Of a stretch of DNA of 44,525 bases, positions 27,501 through 34,390 are shown piece by piece. Both the position numbers and the translations under genes were made by a program. Source of the DNA: Bryobacterales bacterium (GTDB lineage Bacteria > Acidobacteriota > Terriglobia > Bryobacterales > UBA6623); the NCBI GenBank assembly GCA_022823865.1, contig JAJEHF010000019.1, positions 1-44,525 on the forward strand. The letters are read 5' to 3'. The notes below the pieces were generated by a model. That model saw only the letters and a list, made by a program, of their open reading frames with translations. It was not told where the DNA came from and ran no database searches. The first letter of the stretch is position 1. Each line of letters starts with the position of its first letter.

Positions 27501-27803
27501 GACGGAGCCGGTCTCCAAGACGATGCCCGACTGGCTGTAGGTCTTGAAACCCTCGAACTCACAGACGAGTTCGTACTGTCCGGCCGCCACGAAAGGGAAG
27601 TTGTAGCTACCCGAGGTGTTGGTTTCGGCTGCCATGGTGACCCCGGTATTGATGTTGGAAATCGTGACTTGCGCACCCGGAATCACCGAGCCGGTGTTGT
27701 CGGACACCGTGCCTGTCAGGCGCGTCTGGGTCTGGGCTCCCATGGGGATGGATGCCAAGATTAGGGCTGCTGCGAGAACACCGAGTGTCGGTTTCACTTT
27801 CAT
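24549..27803 (-). CDS. TonB-dependent receptor, Oar-like (second copy)
   Basis: A 1084-residue outer-membrane receptor of the same class as the one at 13549-16572 but only distantly similar to it. The signal peptide ends S-I-P-M-G-A-Q near residue 23. A carboxypeptidase-regulatory domain follows (TRLTGTVSDNTGSVIPGAQ, about 27-110), then a plug (SGTNDFHGAAYEFFRN near its end), and then a long barrel that closes I-S-L-R-F-E-F with terminal Phe. GAGGAGG precedes ATG 27803. The gene lies downstream of the four-gene Gfo/isomerase set on the same strand and has a strong promoter of its own. The ligand is unknown, but proximity suggests an oligosaccharide handled by the upstream enzymes. Confidence 0.9.
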   Translation of the reverse strand: MKVKPTLGVLAAALILASIPMGAQTQTRLTGTVSDNTGSVIPGAQVTISNINTGVTMAAETNTSGSYNFPFVAAGQYELVCEFEGFKTYSQSGIVLETGSVRGVDIQMEVGDVNETIEVEAAAPLLETESSTVGQFIERDTVFNMPLASRRSASLVRLLGNVTYRNEGGAEALPFFSMAGGRSRNQMWTLDGTVIQNMSLGIAQLGLNPPAESLQEFKAEQSNYSAEYGRAGGGFIVMTTRSGTNDFHGAAYEFFRNQAIDTRTFFAPGKAPLRYNIFGTSAGGPIAKNKTFYFFNYEGGRRRNGVTYSSDDVPHLPEIGGDFSNRAGLVLNDPSGGVFPNNIIPQSRIDSLGRQFASWYPAPNQPGDLSTPPANNFVNNASNALTQDFYTGKVDHNFGINDRMSFRFQFSRNPQTVAAVYPNDFADPRAGTRANRHTNVTGSWIHHFSPTLIQDVRINWGRRLHINRSAGRFSGKNGELNVPGVNPEASARIAVNGLTNLGAGNHERIQTPIETWQFVDTYTWIRGNHQIKFGGEWRFAMNVDDFNQSTGGRFNFGNRATGVGLAELLLGHVGSGQLVDADILESRTDFYGVFVQDDWRVTPTFTLNIGLRWELDTPRWERQDNRQSGFDLDEINPVCNCPGVVTFSGRDGRSKYAHDFDANNFGPRFGFAWEAARGFVVRGGYGINYNGMYARAVPFTLFNGFSLSGSFTSADGGFTRAFKLSDGMPDVPREELTPAFGAVPIGDRPRLAPDFFQQSQHNGMHQQWNLGLQRELPGNLLAEISYIGNVGHNLGGANVNINMIPLVGGRGPERQSQTARPFPQFNTVWHESPPWGNSAYHSMNVKAEKRYSGGMNFLMNYTWSKFIDDVEAATELGGEVGNGYSHIALRHLDKALSGNDVRHRFIGSAVYELPFGEGRPIDFQSGALDAIVGGWGIGLIAEFRSGVPFGVVENTNRSNTYAHVQRPNIMGPVSMLSNWRDDVRANNYFEPSLFAAPGPGGIGNSPRNLCCGPGFNGFDLSVHKWFSFTERHRLQLRGDFYNLFNRAVFANPELRRGRGAFGRIANVLVGSSGRLAQISLRFEF

Positions 27804-27863
27804 TGGGATTGCCTCCTCAACAAACTCTCCCTGCGGCGCAGCGCAGACGCGCCGCGTGGCCGG

Positions 27864-27893
27864 ATTCTAGCCTTCGTCGGGTCCGGGTGTCAA
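27864..27893 (-). promoter_or_regulatory. Strong sigma-70-like promoter of the second TonB receptor
   Basis: On the minus strand a perfect TTGACA (27893-27888) is followed by an 18-base spacer and TAGAAT (27869-27864, 5/6 match). The transcript would start near 27857, about 54 bases before ATG 27803. This is the best match to a housekeeping promoter in the window. Confidence 0.7.
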
Positions 27894-27952
27894 GGGCTGG
27901 GCTTGACTGGACGCGGGTTCGGGTGTCCGGTTGGCGATCCCGCCCAGCTGGC

Positions 27953-28168
27953 TCACATGGATGTCCTTGAAGCCGTCTCCTTGAGCTCGGAGTCGATCGC
28001 CGCGTAGTCTTGCTCTCCGACCCAGGCGTCGCCGTCAGGGGCGACCCGGGCGAGAATGCGATCCACAGATCGGCCTTGCTCGTACGTGAGGTCTAGACGA
28101 GAATCCGTGTCTTGAGCCCAGGCTGTAGCGACAGCAGCCAACAATCCCGCTACGGCGATCCGCCTCAC
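27953..28168 (-). CDS. Possible small secreted protein
   Basis: I do not recognise a family. From GTG 28168 the frame gives 71 residues: two Arg, a hydrophobic stretch (IAVAGLLAAVATAWA) that ends like a signal-peptide cleavage site (A-W-A-Q), then an acidic, soluble part with VDRILARVAPDGDAWVGEQ. The mature part reads more like true protein than the surrounding shadows. GGAGG lies only 3 bases before the GTG, so the start may be wrong; the open frame reaches ATG 28255. It lies between the isomerase gene and the TonB receptor on the same strand, and overlaps no other gene. It may be a remnant of a larger gene. Confidence 0.35.
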   Translation of the reverse strand: MRRIAVAGLLAAVATAWAQDTDSRLDLTYEQGRSVDRILARVAPDGDAWVGEQDYAAIDSELKETASRTSM

Positions 28169-28391
28169 CAGCCTCCATTGCACTTGCCGTTCCCGAATGG
28201 AGGCGGGGCCGATCCGGCGCACGTCCAAGTCCGTCGCAACGTCTTGTGCCAGCATCGAGCAAGACGGGAGGGCCCCAGACTGACTCGATCAACCGGTGCC
28301 GTCTCGCGAGCGGGGCCGCGACCGGGATTCCGCTCGCCGGGGCGGCTCGATTGGCTCTGGATGGTGCGGCTGCTTCGCGCCCGCGCGGTGC

Positions 28392-29339
28392 TCAAGAAAA
28401 ATTCGCCAGCCGGCGAACTTCGGCCATGGTCTGAGGAAGCGGCACGCTCGGGTGGTACTCCAGGCCCGCATACCCGTCGAACTTGCCGGACTCCTGCAAT
28501 TCGAATATGGCTCGGAACACGTTCCGGTAGTTGATCTCGCCAGTGCCCGGCTGCATGCGGCCGGGGTGGTCCCCGATCTGGAAGTGGCCGATCCAGTCGA
28601 TGTTGTCTCGAATCTGGAGAATCAAGTCACCGTCGGTGACCTGCACGTGGTAGATGTCGAACAGCAGCTTGACGCGGGGCGAGTCCACCCGGCGCAGCAG
28701 TTCGAAGCCTTCCCGCGCCCCGGGCAGGAAGAATTCCGGTCGTGTCACAAGCGTATTAATCGGCTCCACGACGATTGTCATACCGGCTCTATCCAGAATC
28801 GGCACGGCCTCCTTCAGGCCTGCCACGCAGCTGTCCATCTGATCGGCACGCGAAACGCCTTCGCGCTCGAAGCCGGTCAGGACCACCAGTCGACTGCAAT
28901 CGAATTCGGCCGCGGCCGTACAGGCATGCGCGATCTCCTTTAAGAAACCCTCCCTTTCGGATGGGTCCGTCAGGCTGCAACCCGGCGCCCGCACGCCCTT
29001 GTTGGCGGTGATGCAGACAGCTTCCAAGCCGTGCTTGCGCATCGCGTCCGCATAGGCGCCGCGTTCCTCCTCGTCGCGCCAGTCGAACATCTCGAATCCC
29101 TCGTAGCCGAGGCTCTTGGCCATGGCGAGGCCCTCGTCAGCTGTGTATTCGACCTCGGGGTCCGGGCGCGGATCCTTCCCATCGATCGTGTCGACGGGCA
29201 GGCCGCGTCGGTTGCCGCGGAACATGTCGCACGTCACCGACAGCTTGAGGCCCTTCGCGGGCGCGGCGGCCTGGCGTTCGCAGGCCGCGGCCAGCGGCAG
29301 CGCGGCCGCGGCTGACGCAAGGAATTCGCGTCGATGCAT
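28392..29339 (-). CDS. Tat lipoprotein, hydroxypyruvate isomerase-like TIM barrel
   Basis: A 315-residue protein of the xylose isomerase-like superfamily, most like hydroxypyruvate isomerases. The start MHRREFLASAAAALPLAAAC has a twin-arginine motif and a lipobox, so it should be an exported lipoprotein. The metal-site residues expected for the family are present: Glu in MTIVVEPINT, Asp/His in LLFDIYHVQ, His in WIGHFQIGDHPGR and Glu in GYAGLEYHPS. It is the last of four closely spaced minus-strand genes (43 bases after the Gfo stop). Because hydroxypyruvate is a cytoplasmic metabolite, an exported form must use another substrate, probably an oxidised sugar. Confidence 0.86.
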   Translation of the reverse strand: MHRREFLASAAAALPLAAACERQAAAPAKGLKLSVTCDMFRGNRRGLPVDTIDGKDPRPDPEVEYTADEGLAMAKSLGYEGFEMFDWRDEEERGAYADAMRKHGLEAVCITANKGVRAPGCSLTDPSEREGFLKEIAHACTAAAEFDCSRLVVLTGFEREGVSRADQMDSCVAGLKEAVPILDRAGMTIVVEPINTLVTRPEFFLPGAREGFELLRRVDSPRVKLLFDIYHVQVTDGDLILQIRDNIDWIGHFQIGDHPGRMQPGTGEINYRNVFRAIFELQESGKFDGYAGLEYHPSVPLPQTMAEVRRLANFS

Positions 29340-29382
29340 GATCGTTCCGGTCCCGTGGGGGCGAATGTCTCGCCTCGGCTCG

Positions 29383-30519
29383 CTAGGCGCCCATCATCGC
29401 GTCCCAGGTCACTTCGCCGCGGGCGTCCATCGCCATCCTGCCCAGAATCGCCGTCAGCGTGCTCTCGGCCCCTCGAACCCCGGTGTTCTCCGGCTCGCCG
29501 TTGGCGATGCGCCGCACGAACGCCTCCATCGCGTCGAGCGTGTTGCTGCGCTTGGACTTGACCACATCTTCCTCGCCGCGGGCGCGATAGTGCCTCCAGT
29601 GCAGTTCCGAGGTTTCGATCATCCCGTTGGTCCCGAAGAACTGCTCGTGGACTTCGCGATAGTTGTTTGTCCCCAGCGTGGAGCCGGCGAGCGACGCCAG
29701 TACCCCGTCGCCGTAGTCGTACACGACGTTGTTGTTGTCCCGCATGTCGCCGGCCCGGTCCGCCGTCTTCGAGCCCCGGCCAACCGCGCTCGCCGGGTGC
29801 CCGCCTAGGAACCAGTTCAAGATATCGATGCAGTGAACGTTGTTTTCGACCACGAGGTCGCCTGCCAGATCCTGCCAGACATGCCAGCGGCGGATCTTTT
29901 CCGACTCGGTTGACGGCCGGACTCGGTAGGCCGAGACTCGCGGGCTCGGGCCGGCTTTGAGAAAGTGGGCGCGTGCCATCCGGATGTCCCCGATGACGCC
30001 GGCATCGTGCGCCTCCTTCGCCATCTTGTAGGTCGCGGCGTACCGACGCTGGAAGCCCATGGTGATGTTGATTCTTCGGTCAGCCGAGTCGGAGGCCCGC
30101 ATGATCCGCTTGCAGTCCTCCACACTGACCGCGGCGGGTTTCTCGATGTAGATGTGCTTGCCCGCCTTCACAGCCGCTTCGAAGTGTTCCGCATGCAGGA
30201 ACGGGGGTGTCGCAATGATCACCGCGTCGACTTCGGTGCCAAGCAGTTCGTGCAGGTCGTTGTACTCCTTTGGCGACTGCGTGCCGATGCGCTCCTTGGC
30301 CTTGCTGATCTGCGTGTCGAACAGGTCGCACATCGCGATCAGCTTGGCGTCTGTCGCTTCGAGCAGAGCTGCAGCGAGCGAACCGCCCCTTCCGCCGCAT
30401 CCGATCAGGCCAACGGTTGGTGCCGAGTTTGCGGCTGTCCCGCGGACTGCGGCCAGCGGCAGCGCCATTGCGGCCGCCTGTAATACGGTTCGTCTCGACT
30501 TCGCGTCTCGGTCTTGCAT
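29383..30519 (-). CDS. Tat-exported Gfo/Idh/MocA family oxidoreductase
   Basis: A 378-residue oxidoreductase with a Tat signal (SRRTVLQAAAMALPLA). The Rossmann motif is VGLIGCGGRGGSLA, and EKP is in HIYIEKPAAVSVEDC. Its C-terminal block NTGVRGAESTLTAILGR matches the gene at 10081-11208 almost exactly, so these are paralogues with probably similar substrates. I prefer ATG 30519, because GGGGAG lies 9 bases upstream of it, while it touches the alternative ATG 30528. It follows the next Gfo gene by 25 bases and precedes the isomerase by 43, within one operon. Confidence 0.87.
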   Translation of the reverse strand: MQDRDAKSRRTVLQAAAMALPLAAVRGTAANSAPTVGLIGCGGRGGSLAAALLEATDAKLIAMCDLFDTQISKAKERIGTQSPKEYNDLHELLGTEVDAVIIATPPFLHAEHFEAAVKAGKHIYIEKPAAVSVEDCKRIMRASDSADRRINITMGFQRRYAATYKMAKEAHDAGVIGDIRMARAHFLKAGPSPRVSAYRVRPSTESEKIRRWHVWQDLAGDLVVENNVHCIDILNWFLGGHPASAVGRGSKTADRAGDMRDNNNVVYDYGDGVLASLAGSTLGTNNYREVHEQFFGTNGMIETSELHWRHYRARGEEDVVKSKRSNTLDAMEAFVRRIANGEPENTGVRGAESTLTAILGRMAMDARGEVTWDAMMGA

Positions 30520-30544
30520 GGCTTGCATCTCCCCTGACTCGTGG

Positions 30545-31603
30545 CTAGGACATCATGCCGGAGGCCCTCAGGAGGGTCTCGTGGACAAGCAGCTCGTGGT
30601 CGTAGGATTGCTTCAGCGGCGTGCTGCTTTTGAACGCTCTGGCAAACTCGACGAAGTCGGCGATATAGCGGGGCTGCGGGCCAAGATCGACGGTCTGCCA
30701 GCCCTGCTGGTAAGGTCCTCGCGCCTCGCGCATCGCGACCCTCATCTTGGAGTGCCCTCCGAGGGGCTGGACCATGAAGCTGCCGTCCGTTCCTATGACC
30801 TCGAACGACCTGTGATCGCCAGACCCGTACATGCGTGCCGTCGTCGAGACCAGTGCCAGGCCGCCAGCATATTCCAACACCGCCAGCGTGTTGTCCTTCA
30901 GGCTGTCGTCGACGCCGGTATCGTGGCGGAGCCACGTGTGAACCTTGTCGGGTCTGCCAGTGAATTCAAGCACTCGGTCGATCAGATGGCCCACGAGTTC
31001 GAACATGGCTCCGCCGGGGTACCGGGCCTCGAGATCCCGTTGTGGCTGGTCGCGATCGGAATTCATCGTGGCCCGCACCAGGTGAACGTGCCCCAGCCAA
31101 CCTTGCTTGGCGGCGTGCAGGGCGGCGTTGATGCCTTCCTGGCCGCGCAAGACCCAGCCCTTTTGTAGGAGCAAGTTCTTCGCTCGCGCCGCCTCGACCA
31201 GTTCCTTGAACGGTTCGTAGGTGTCGCCGGCGGGCTTTTCCAAATGGAGGTGCTTGCCCGCCTCTATGACTTTGTGCCCCCAAGGAATAGCCTGCCACGG
31301 CTTGCACTCCGCGACCACCAAGTCGATCGACTTGTCGCTGAGCAGCTCGCTTTCCGATACCCAGTTCTGTCCCCGATAGAGCGGATCTGCGGCCTGCCTC
31401 TTCTGGACTGTCGGATCGTGCTCGCAGATGCACACGACCTCGTAGTCGGGCGAGTCAATCATGGCTTGGAGCTTGCCGCGGACATGGCCGTGCTGCGTGC
31501 CCAGAATCGCCGCGCGGATCTTCCGGTCGGCCCCCTGGGCAGCCGGTGCGGCAGCGAGCGCCGCGCCGGACGCGATCATGAACTCCCTTCGATCAATGGG
31601 CAT
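30545..31603 (-). CDS. Tat-exported Gfo/Idh/MocA family oxidoreductase
   Basis: A 352-residue oxidoreductase with a Tat signal (IDRREFMIASGAALAAAPAAQGA). The nucleotide-binding start is AAILGTQHGHVRGK, a variant Rossmann loop with T-Q-H-G-H instead of the usual Gly-rich turn, and EKP is in HLHLEKPAGDTYEPF. The later GGAMFELVGHLIDRVLEF segment carries the catalytic-type His of the family. GGAGG precedes ATG 31603. It differs clearly from the adjacent Gfo gene, so the two probably act on different substrates or in successive steps. It is second in the four-gene set, 42 bases after the first isomerase gene. Confidence 0.87.
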   Translation of the reverse strand: MPIDRREFMIASGAALAAAPAAQGADRKIRAAILGTQHGHVRGKLQAMIDSPDYEVVCICEHDPTVQKRQAADPLYRGQNWVSESELLSDKSIDLVVAECKPWQAIPWGHKVIEAGKHLHLEKPAGDTYEPFKELVEAARAKNLLLQKGWVLRGQEGINAALHAAKQGWLGHVHLVRATMNSDRDQPQRDLEARYPGGAMFELVGHLIDRVLEFTGRPDKVHTWLRHDTGVDDSLKDNTLAVLEYAGGLALVSTTARMYGSGDHRSFEVIGTDGSFMVQPLGGHSKMRVAMREARGPYQQGWQTVDLGPQPRYIADFVEFARAFKSSTPLKQSYDHELLVHETLLRASGMMS

Positions 31604-31645
31604 TTTCTCTACCTCCGGATTGGCAGTCGATCTCGTGCCGCCCGG

Positions 31646-32599
31646 CTAGGCCGCGCGCGGCATCGTGAGCGGCTTGAGGCGCTCATAACTCTTGCGAACC
31701 GCCTCCTCGACCGGCATCACGTCGCCGAAGGCCTGATGGACGGTGAGGTAGCCTTCGTACCCCACTTCGTGCATGGCGTCGAACACTCCGTCGACATCCA
31801 CTCCGCCCTCCTCCCAGACCCCGATGTGGTCTACCGGCACCGGCCCCCGCTTCCAGGTCGTGACTTCGGTGACTCCGTCGGGGGTCAGCCTGTGGTTCTG
31901 GATATAGAAGTTGAAGAGATACGGCTTCATCTTGCGGATGGCGTCGATGCCGTAGTCCTCCTCGGCAATGAACCAATTGGCCGGCTCGTAGATGATCCCG
32001 AAGTTCGGCCTGCCGACCGCTTCCAAGACCCGCAGAGAGCCGTCGACGGTTTCGAACAGGCTGGCGCAGTGCGATTGGTGAGCGAGGCGGATGCCGCGCT
32101 CGGCGGCCTCGTCAGCCGACTTCTGCGCAAATTCAATGTCCTCGTCCTTCTTCATGCAGACCCGGATGAGGTCAGATCCGAGAGCGTCGGCGAGGTCAAG
32201 GTAGGGGGTGATGTTGCGCAGTAGCATCGGACCCTCCTCGTTGTTGCTCGGCACGGCGAAATCGCCCGTGACCATCGACACCTTCAGCCCGGCCGCGTCG
32301 ATCTTCTCGCGAGCTTCGGCGACCAACTCGGGCGGGCTGTGCGTGCCAAGCTGCGAAGCTCTCATGCAGAGCGCCTCGTAGCCGAACTCGCCCGCCATAG
32401 CGATCAATTCGTCGATCGTCATCTCCGAATTGCGCTTGTCCGAAAAGGACTCCGCGACTCGCACGGACAACGAGAGCTTCATAGGCGCCTCGGCAACTGA
32501 AGGCTCGGCGACGCTTTCTTCGGACTCGGGCTGGGAGCAACCGTAGACCGAGAGTCCGGCAGCGGCCGCAAGGAATGATCGCCTGGATCTGTGCATCAT
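31646..32599 (-). CDS. Tat lipoprotein, sugar phosphate isomerase/epimerase family
   Basis: A 317-residue TIM-barrel protein of the xylose isomerase-like superfamily. The start is MM-H-R-S-R-R-S-F-L followed by an Ala-rich stretch and VYGC with a lipobox Cys, then an acidic linker (about residues 20-40). Barrel segments with likely metal ligands are GIIYEPANWF (Glu), FNFYIQNHRL (His) and GYLTVHQAFGD (His). I chose ATG 32599 (or 32596): a GAGGG lies upstream, while the frame open to 32737 has a GTG start and no signal features. It is the first gene of the minus-strand set isomerase-Gfo-Gfo-isomerase. Confidence 0.83.
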   Translation of the reverse strand: MMHRSRRSFLAAAAGLSVYGCSQPESEESVAEPSVAEAPMKLSLSVRVAESFSDKRNSEMTIDELIAMAGEFGYEALCMRASQLGTHSPPELVAEAREKIDAAGLKVSMVTGDFAVPSNNEEGPMLLRNITPYLDLADALGSDLIRVCMKKDEDIEFAQKSADEAAERGIRLAHQSHCASLFETVDGSLRVLEAVGRPNFGIIYEPANWFIAEEDYGIDAIRKMKPYLFNFYIQNHRLTPDGVTEVTTWKRGPVPVDHIGVWEEGGVDVDGVFDAMHEVGYEGYLTVHQAFGDVMPVEEAVRKSYERLKPLTMPRAA

Positions 32600-32969
32600 C
32601 GCTCGTACCCTCACGTTGCATGGACAGTATCGCACTTGGCGTGCACAGTCGCATCGGAAGTTGAGTGATGAGCGAGCGGGATCCGCTCGGAACCAGCAGG
32701 CAGCAATTCGGCGTCCTCGGTCACGGGCCGGAATCACGAGCGTATTCAGTTTCAGAGCATCGATGCAGGTGCTGATCGGCCGCAGCGGCGCGTGTCGGCC
32801 TCGGGCACCCCACGCGCGGAACTTGCGGAACTTGCCGATGGCTCCACCCCTCCTGCGGGCCGCGGTTGAGCCGTAGGCGTCGAGTCTTCAGCAGTGCGAT
32901 ACGCCGGCCTGGATCACAGTATCGTCGCCGGTCCCGCGCCCGCTCCTGTCGCGGACTGCTTTACGCTGG
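32600..32969. other. Intergenic stretch between divergent operon and fumC
   Basis: This holds the promoters for the minus-strand Gfo/isomerase set and for fumC. No gene is credible. A minus-strand GATACT near 32632 is a possible -10 element for the isomerase gene, but no good -35 accompanies it. Confidence 0.45.
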
Positions 32970-34367
32970 ATGTTTATGACCGGCGACAAGGACTACCGCA
33001 TTGAGATCGATTCGATGGGGGAGGTGCGCGTGCCGCGCGCTGCTCTCTACAAGGCGCAGACCCAGCGAGCGATAGAGAATTTTCCGATCAGCGGGACGCG
33101 CTTTTCGCGTACATTCATCCGCGCCCTGGGCTTAGTCAAGTCCGCGGCCGCCGCGGTGAACTGCGATTTAGGCCTGATGCCTGCCGAAATGTCGCAAGCC
33201 ATCCAAGCGGCGGCGGCCGAAGTGGCGGATGGCGACCACGATGACCAGTTTCCGATCGATATCTTCCAGACCGGCTCGGGCACGTCGACCAACATGAACG
33301 CCAACGAGGTCATCGCCACTCTGGCCAGCGCCAAGCTGGGCCAGCCGGTGCATCCGAACGATCACGTCAACATGGGGCAGTCGAGCAATGACGTGATTCC
33401 AACAGCCATCCACGTAGCGGCCTACTTGGAAACCTCAGAGGTGGCGCTGCCGGGCATGGCTCGGCTGCACTCGGCCCTGACGGCCAAGGCCGAGTCGCTG
33501 GACCACGTGGTCAAGATGGGCCGCACTCATCTGATGGATGCGCTGCCGATTCGACTAAGCCAGGAGCTAGGAGGTTGGGCCGAGCAGATCGCACAGGGCC
33601 AGCAGAGGCTGCGCGCGGCGCTTTCGCGGATTTCGCCGCTCGCCCTCGGGGGCACGGCGGTTGGCACAGGCGTGAACGCCCACCCGGAATTCGGCCCGAG
33701 GGTGGCGAAGCGCCTATCAGCTCAGACCGGCCTTCCGTTCATTTCCAGCCGCAACTACTTTGTCAGCCTCTCCAGTCAGGACGCAGCGGTCGAACTGAGC
33801 GGGCAGTTCAAGACGGCGGCGGTCTCGCTGCTCAAGATCGCCAATGACCTGCGCTGGATGAACAGCGGCCCGATCGCGGGCATCGCCGACATCGCCCTGC
33901 CGTCCCTGCAGCCGGGCTCCAGCATCATGCCCGGCAAGGTGAACCCCGTGATACCGGAAGCCGTCGCGATGGTCTGCGCCCAGGTCATCGGCAACGATGC
34001 CACGATCACCGTGGCCGGCCAGTCCGGCAACTTCCAGCTGAACGTCATGCTGCCAGTGGTTGCCCACAACCTGCTTGAGAGCGCCCGGCTGCTGGGCAAC
34101 GCCTCGGCCGTGCTGGCGGAGAAGGCTATCGAGGGCTTCGTTGCAAATGAAGGCCGGTCTAGGGAACTGGCAGAGCGCAATCCGATCTTGGTGACTGCGC
34201 TCAACCCCGTGATCGGTTACGAGAAAGGGGCCGCGGTGGCCAAGCGGGCATATGCCGAGGGCCGGCGCGTCAAGGAAGTGGCGGTAGAGGACACCGACCT
34301 TAGCGCCGAGGATCTCGACCGGCTCTTGGACCCGCGAGCCATGACAGAGGGCGGGATCGCCGAGTAG
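32970..34367 (+). CDS. fumC: Fumarate hydratase, class II
   Basis: A 465-residue class II fumarase, which interconverts fumarate and L-malate in the citric acid cycle, in the cytoplasm. The family signature GSSIMPGKVNP is present (about residues 317-327), as are TGSGTSTNMNANEVIA, GRTHLMDALP and QSSNDVIPTAIH. Length and ends are normal. ATG 32970 or ATG 32976 may be the start; no strong ribosome site helps. It is a housekeeping gene without functional links to its neighbours, and converges with the lipid A gene after a 23-base gap. Confidence 0.95.
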   Translation: MFMTGDKDYRIEIDSMGEVRVPRAALYKAQTQRAIENFPISGTRFSRTFIRALGLVKSAAAAVNCDLGLMPAEMSQAIQAAAAEVADGDHDDQFPIDIFQTGSGTSTNMNANEVIATLASAKLGQPVHPNDHVNMGQSSNDVIPTAIHVAAYLETSEVALPGMARLHSALTAKAESLDHVVKMGRTHLMDALPIRLSQELGGWAEQIAQGQQRLRAALSRISPLALGGTAVGTGVNAHPEFGPRVAKRLSAQTGLPFISSRNYFVSLSSQDAAVELSGQFKTAAVSLLKIANDLRWMNSGPIAGIADIALPSLQPGSSIMPGKVNPVIPEAVAMVCAQVIGNDATITVAGQSGNFQLNVMLPVVAHNLLESARLLGNASAVLAEKAIEGFVANEGRSRELAERNPILVTALNPVIGYEKGAAVAKRAYAEGRRVKEVAVEDTDLSAEDLDRLLDPRAMTEGGIAE

Positions 34368-34390
34368 CACTGGGCCGCGCGCGTTCCGGA

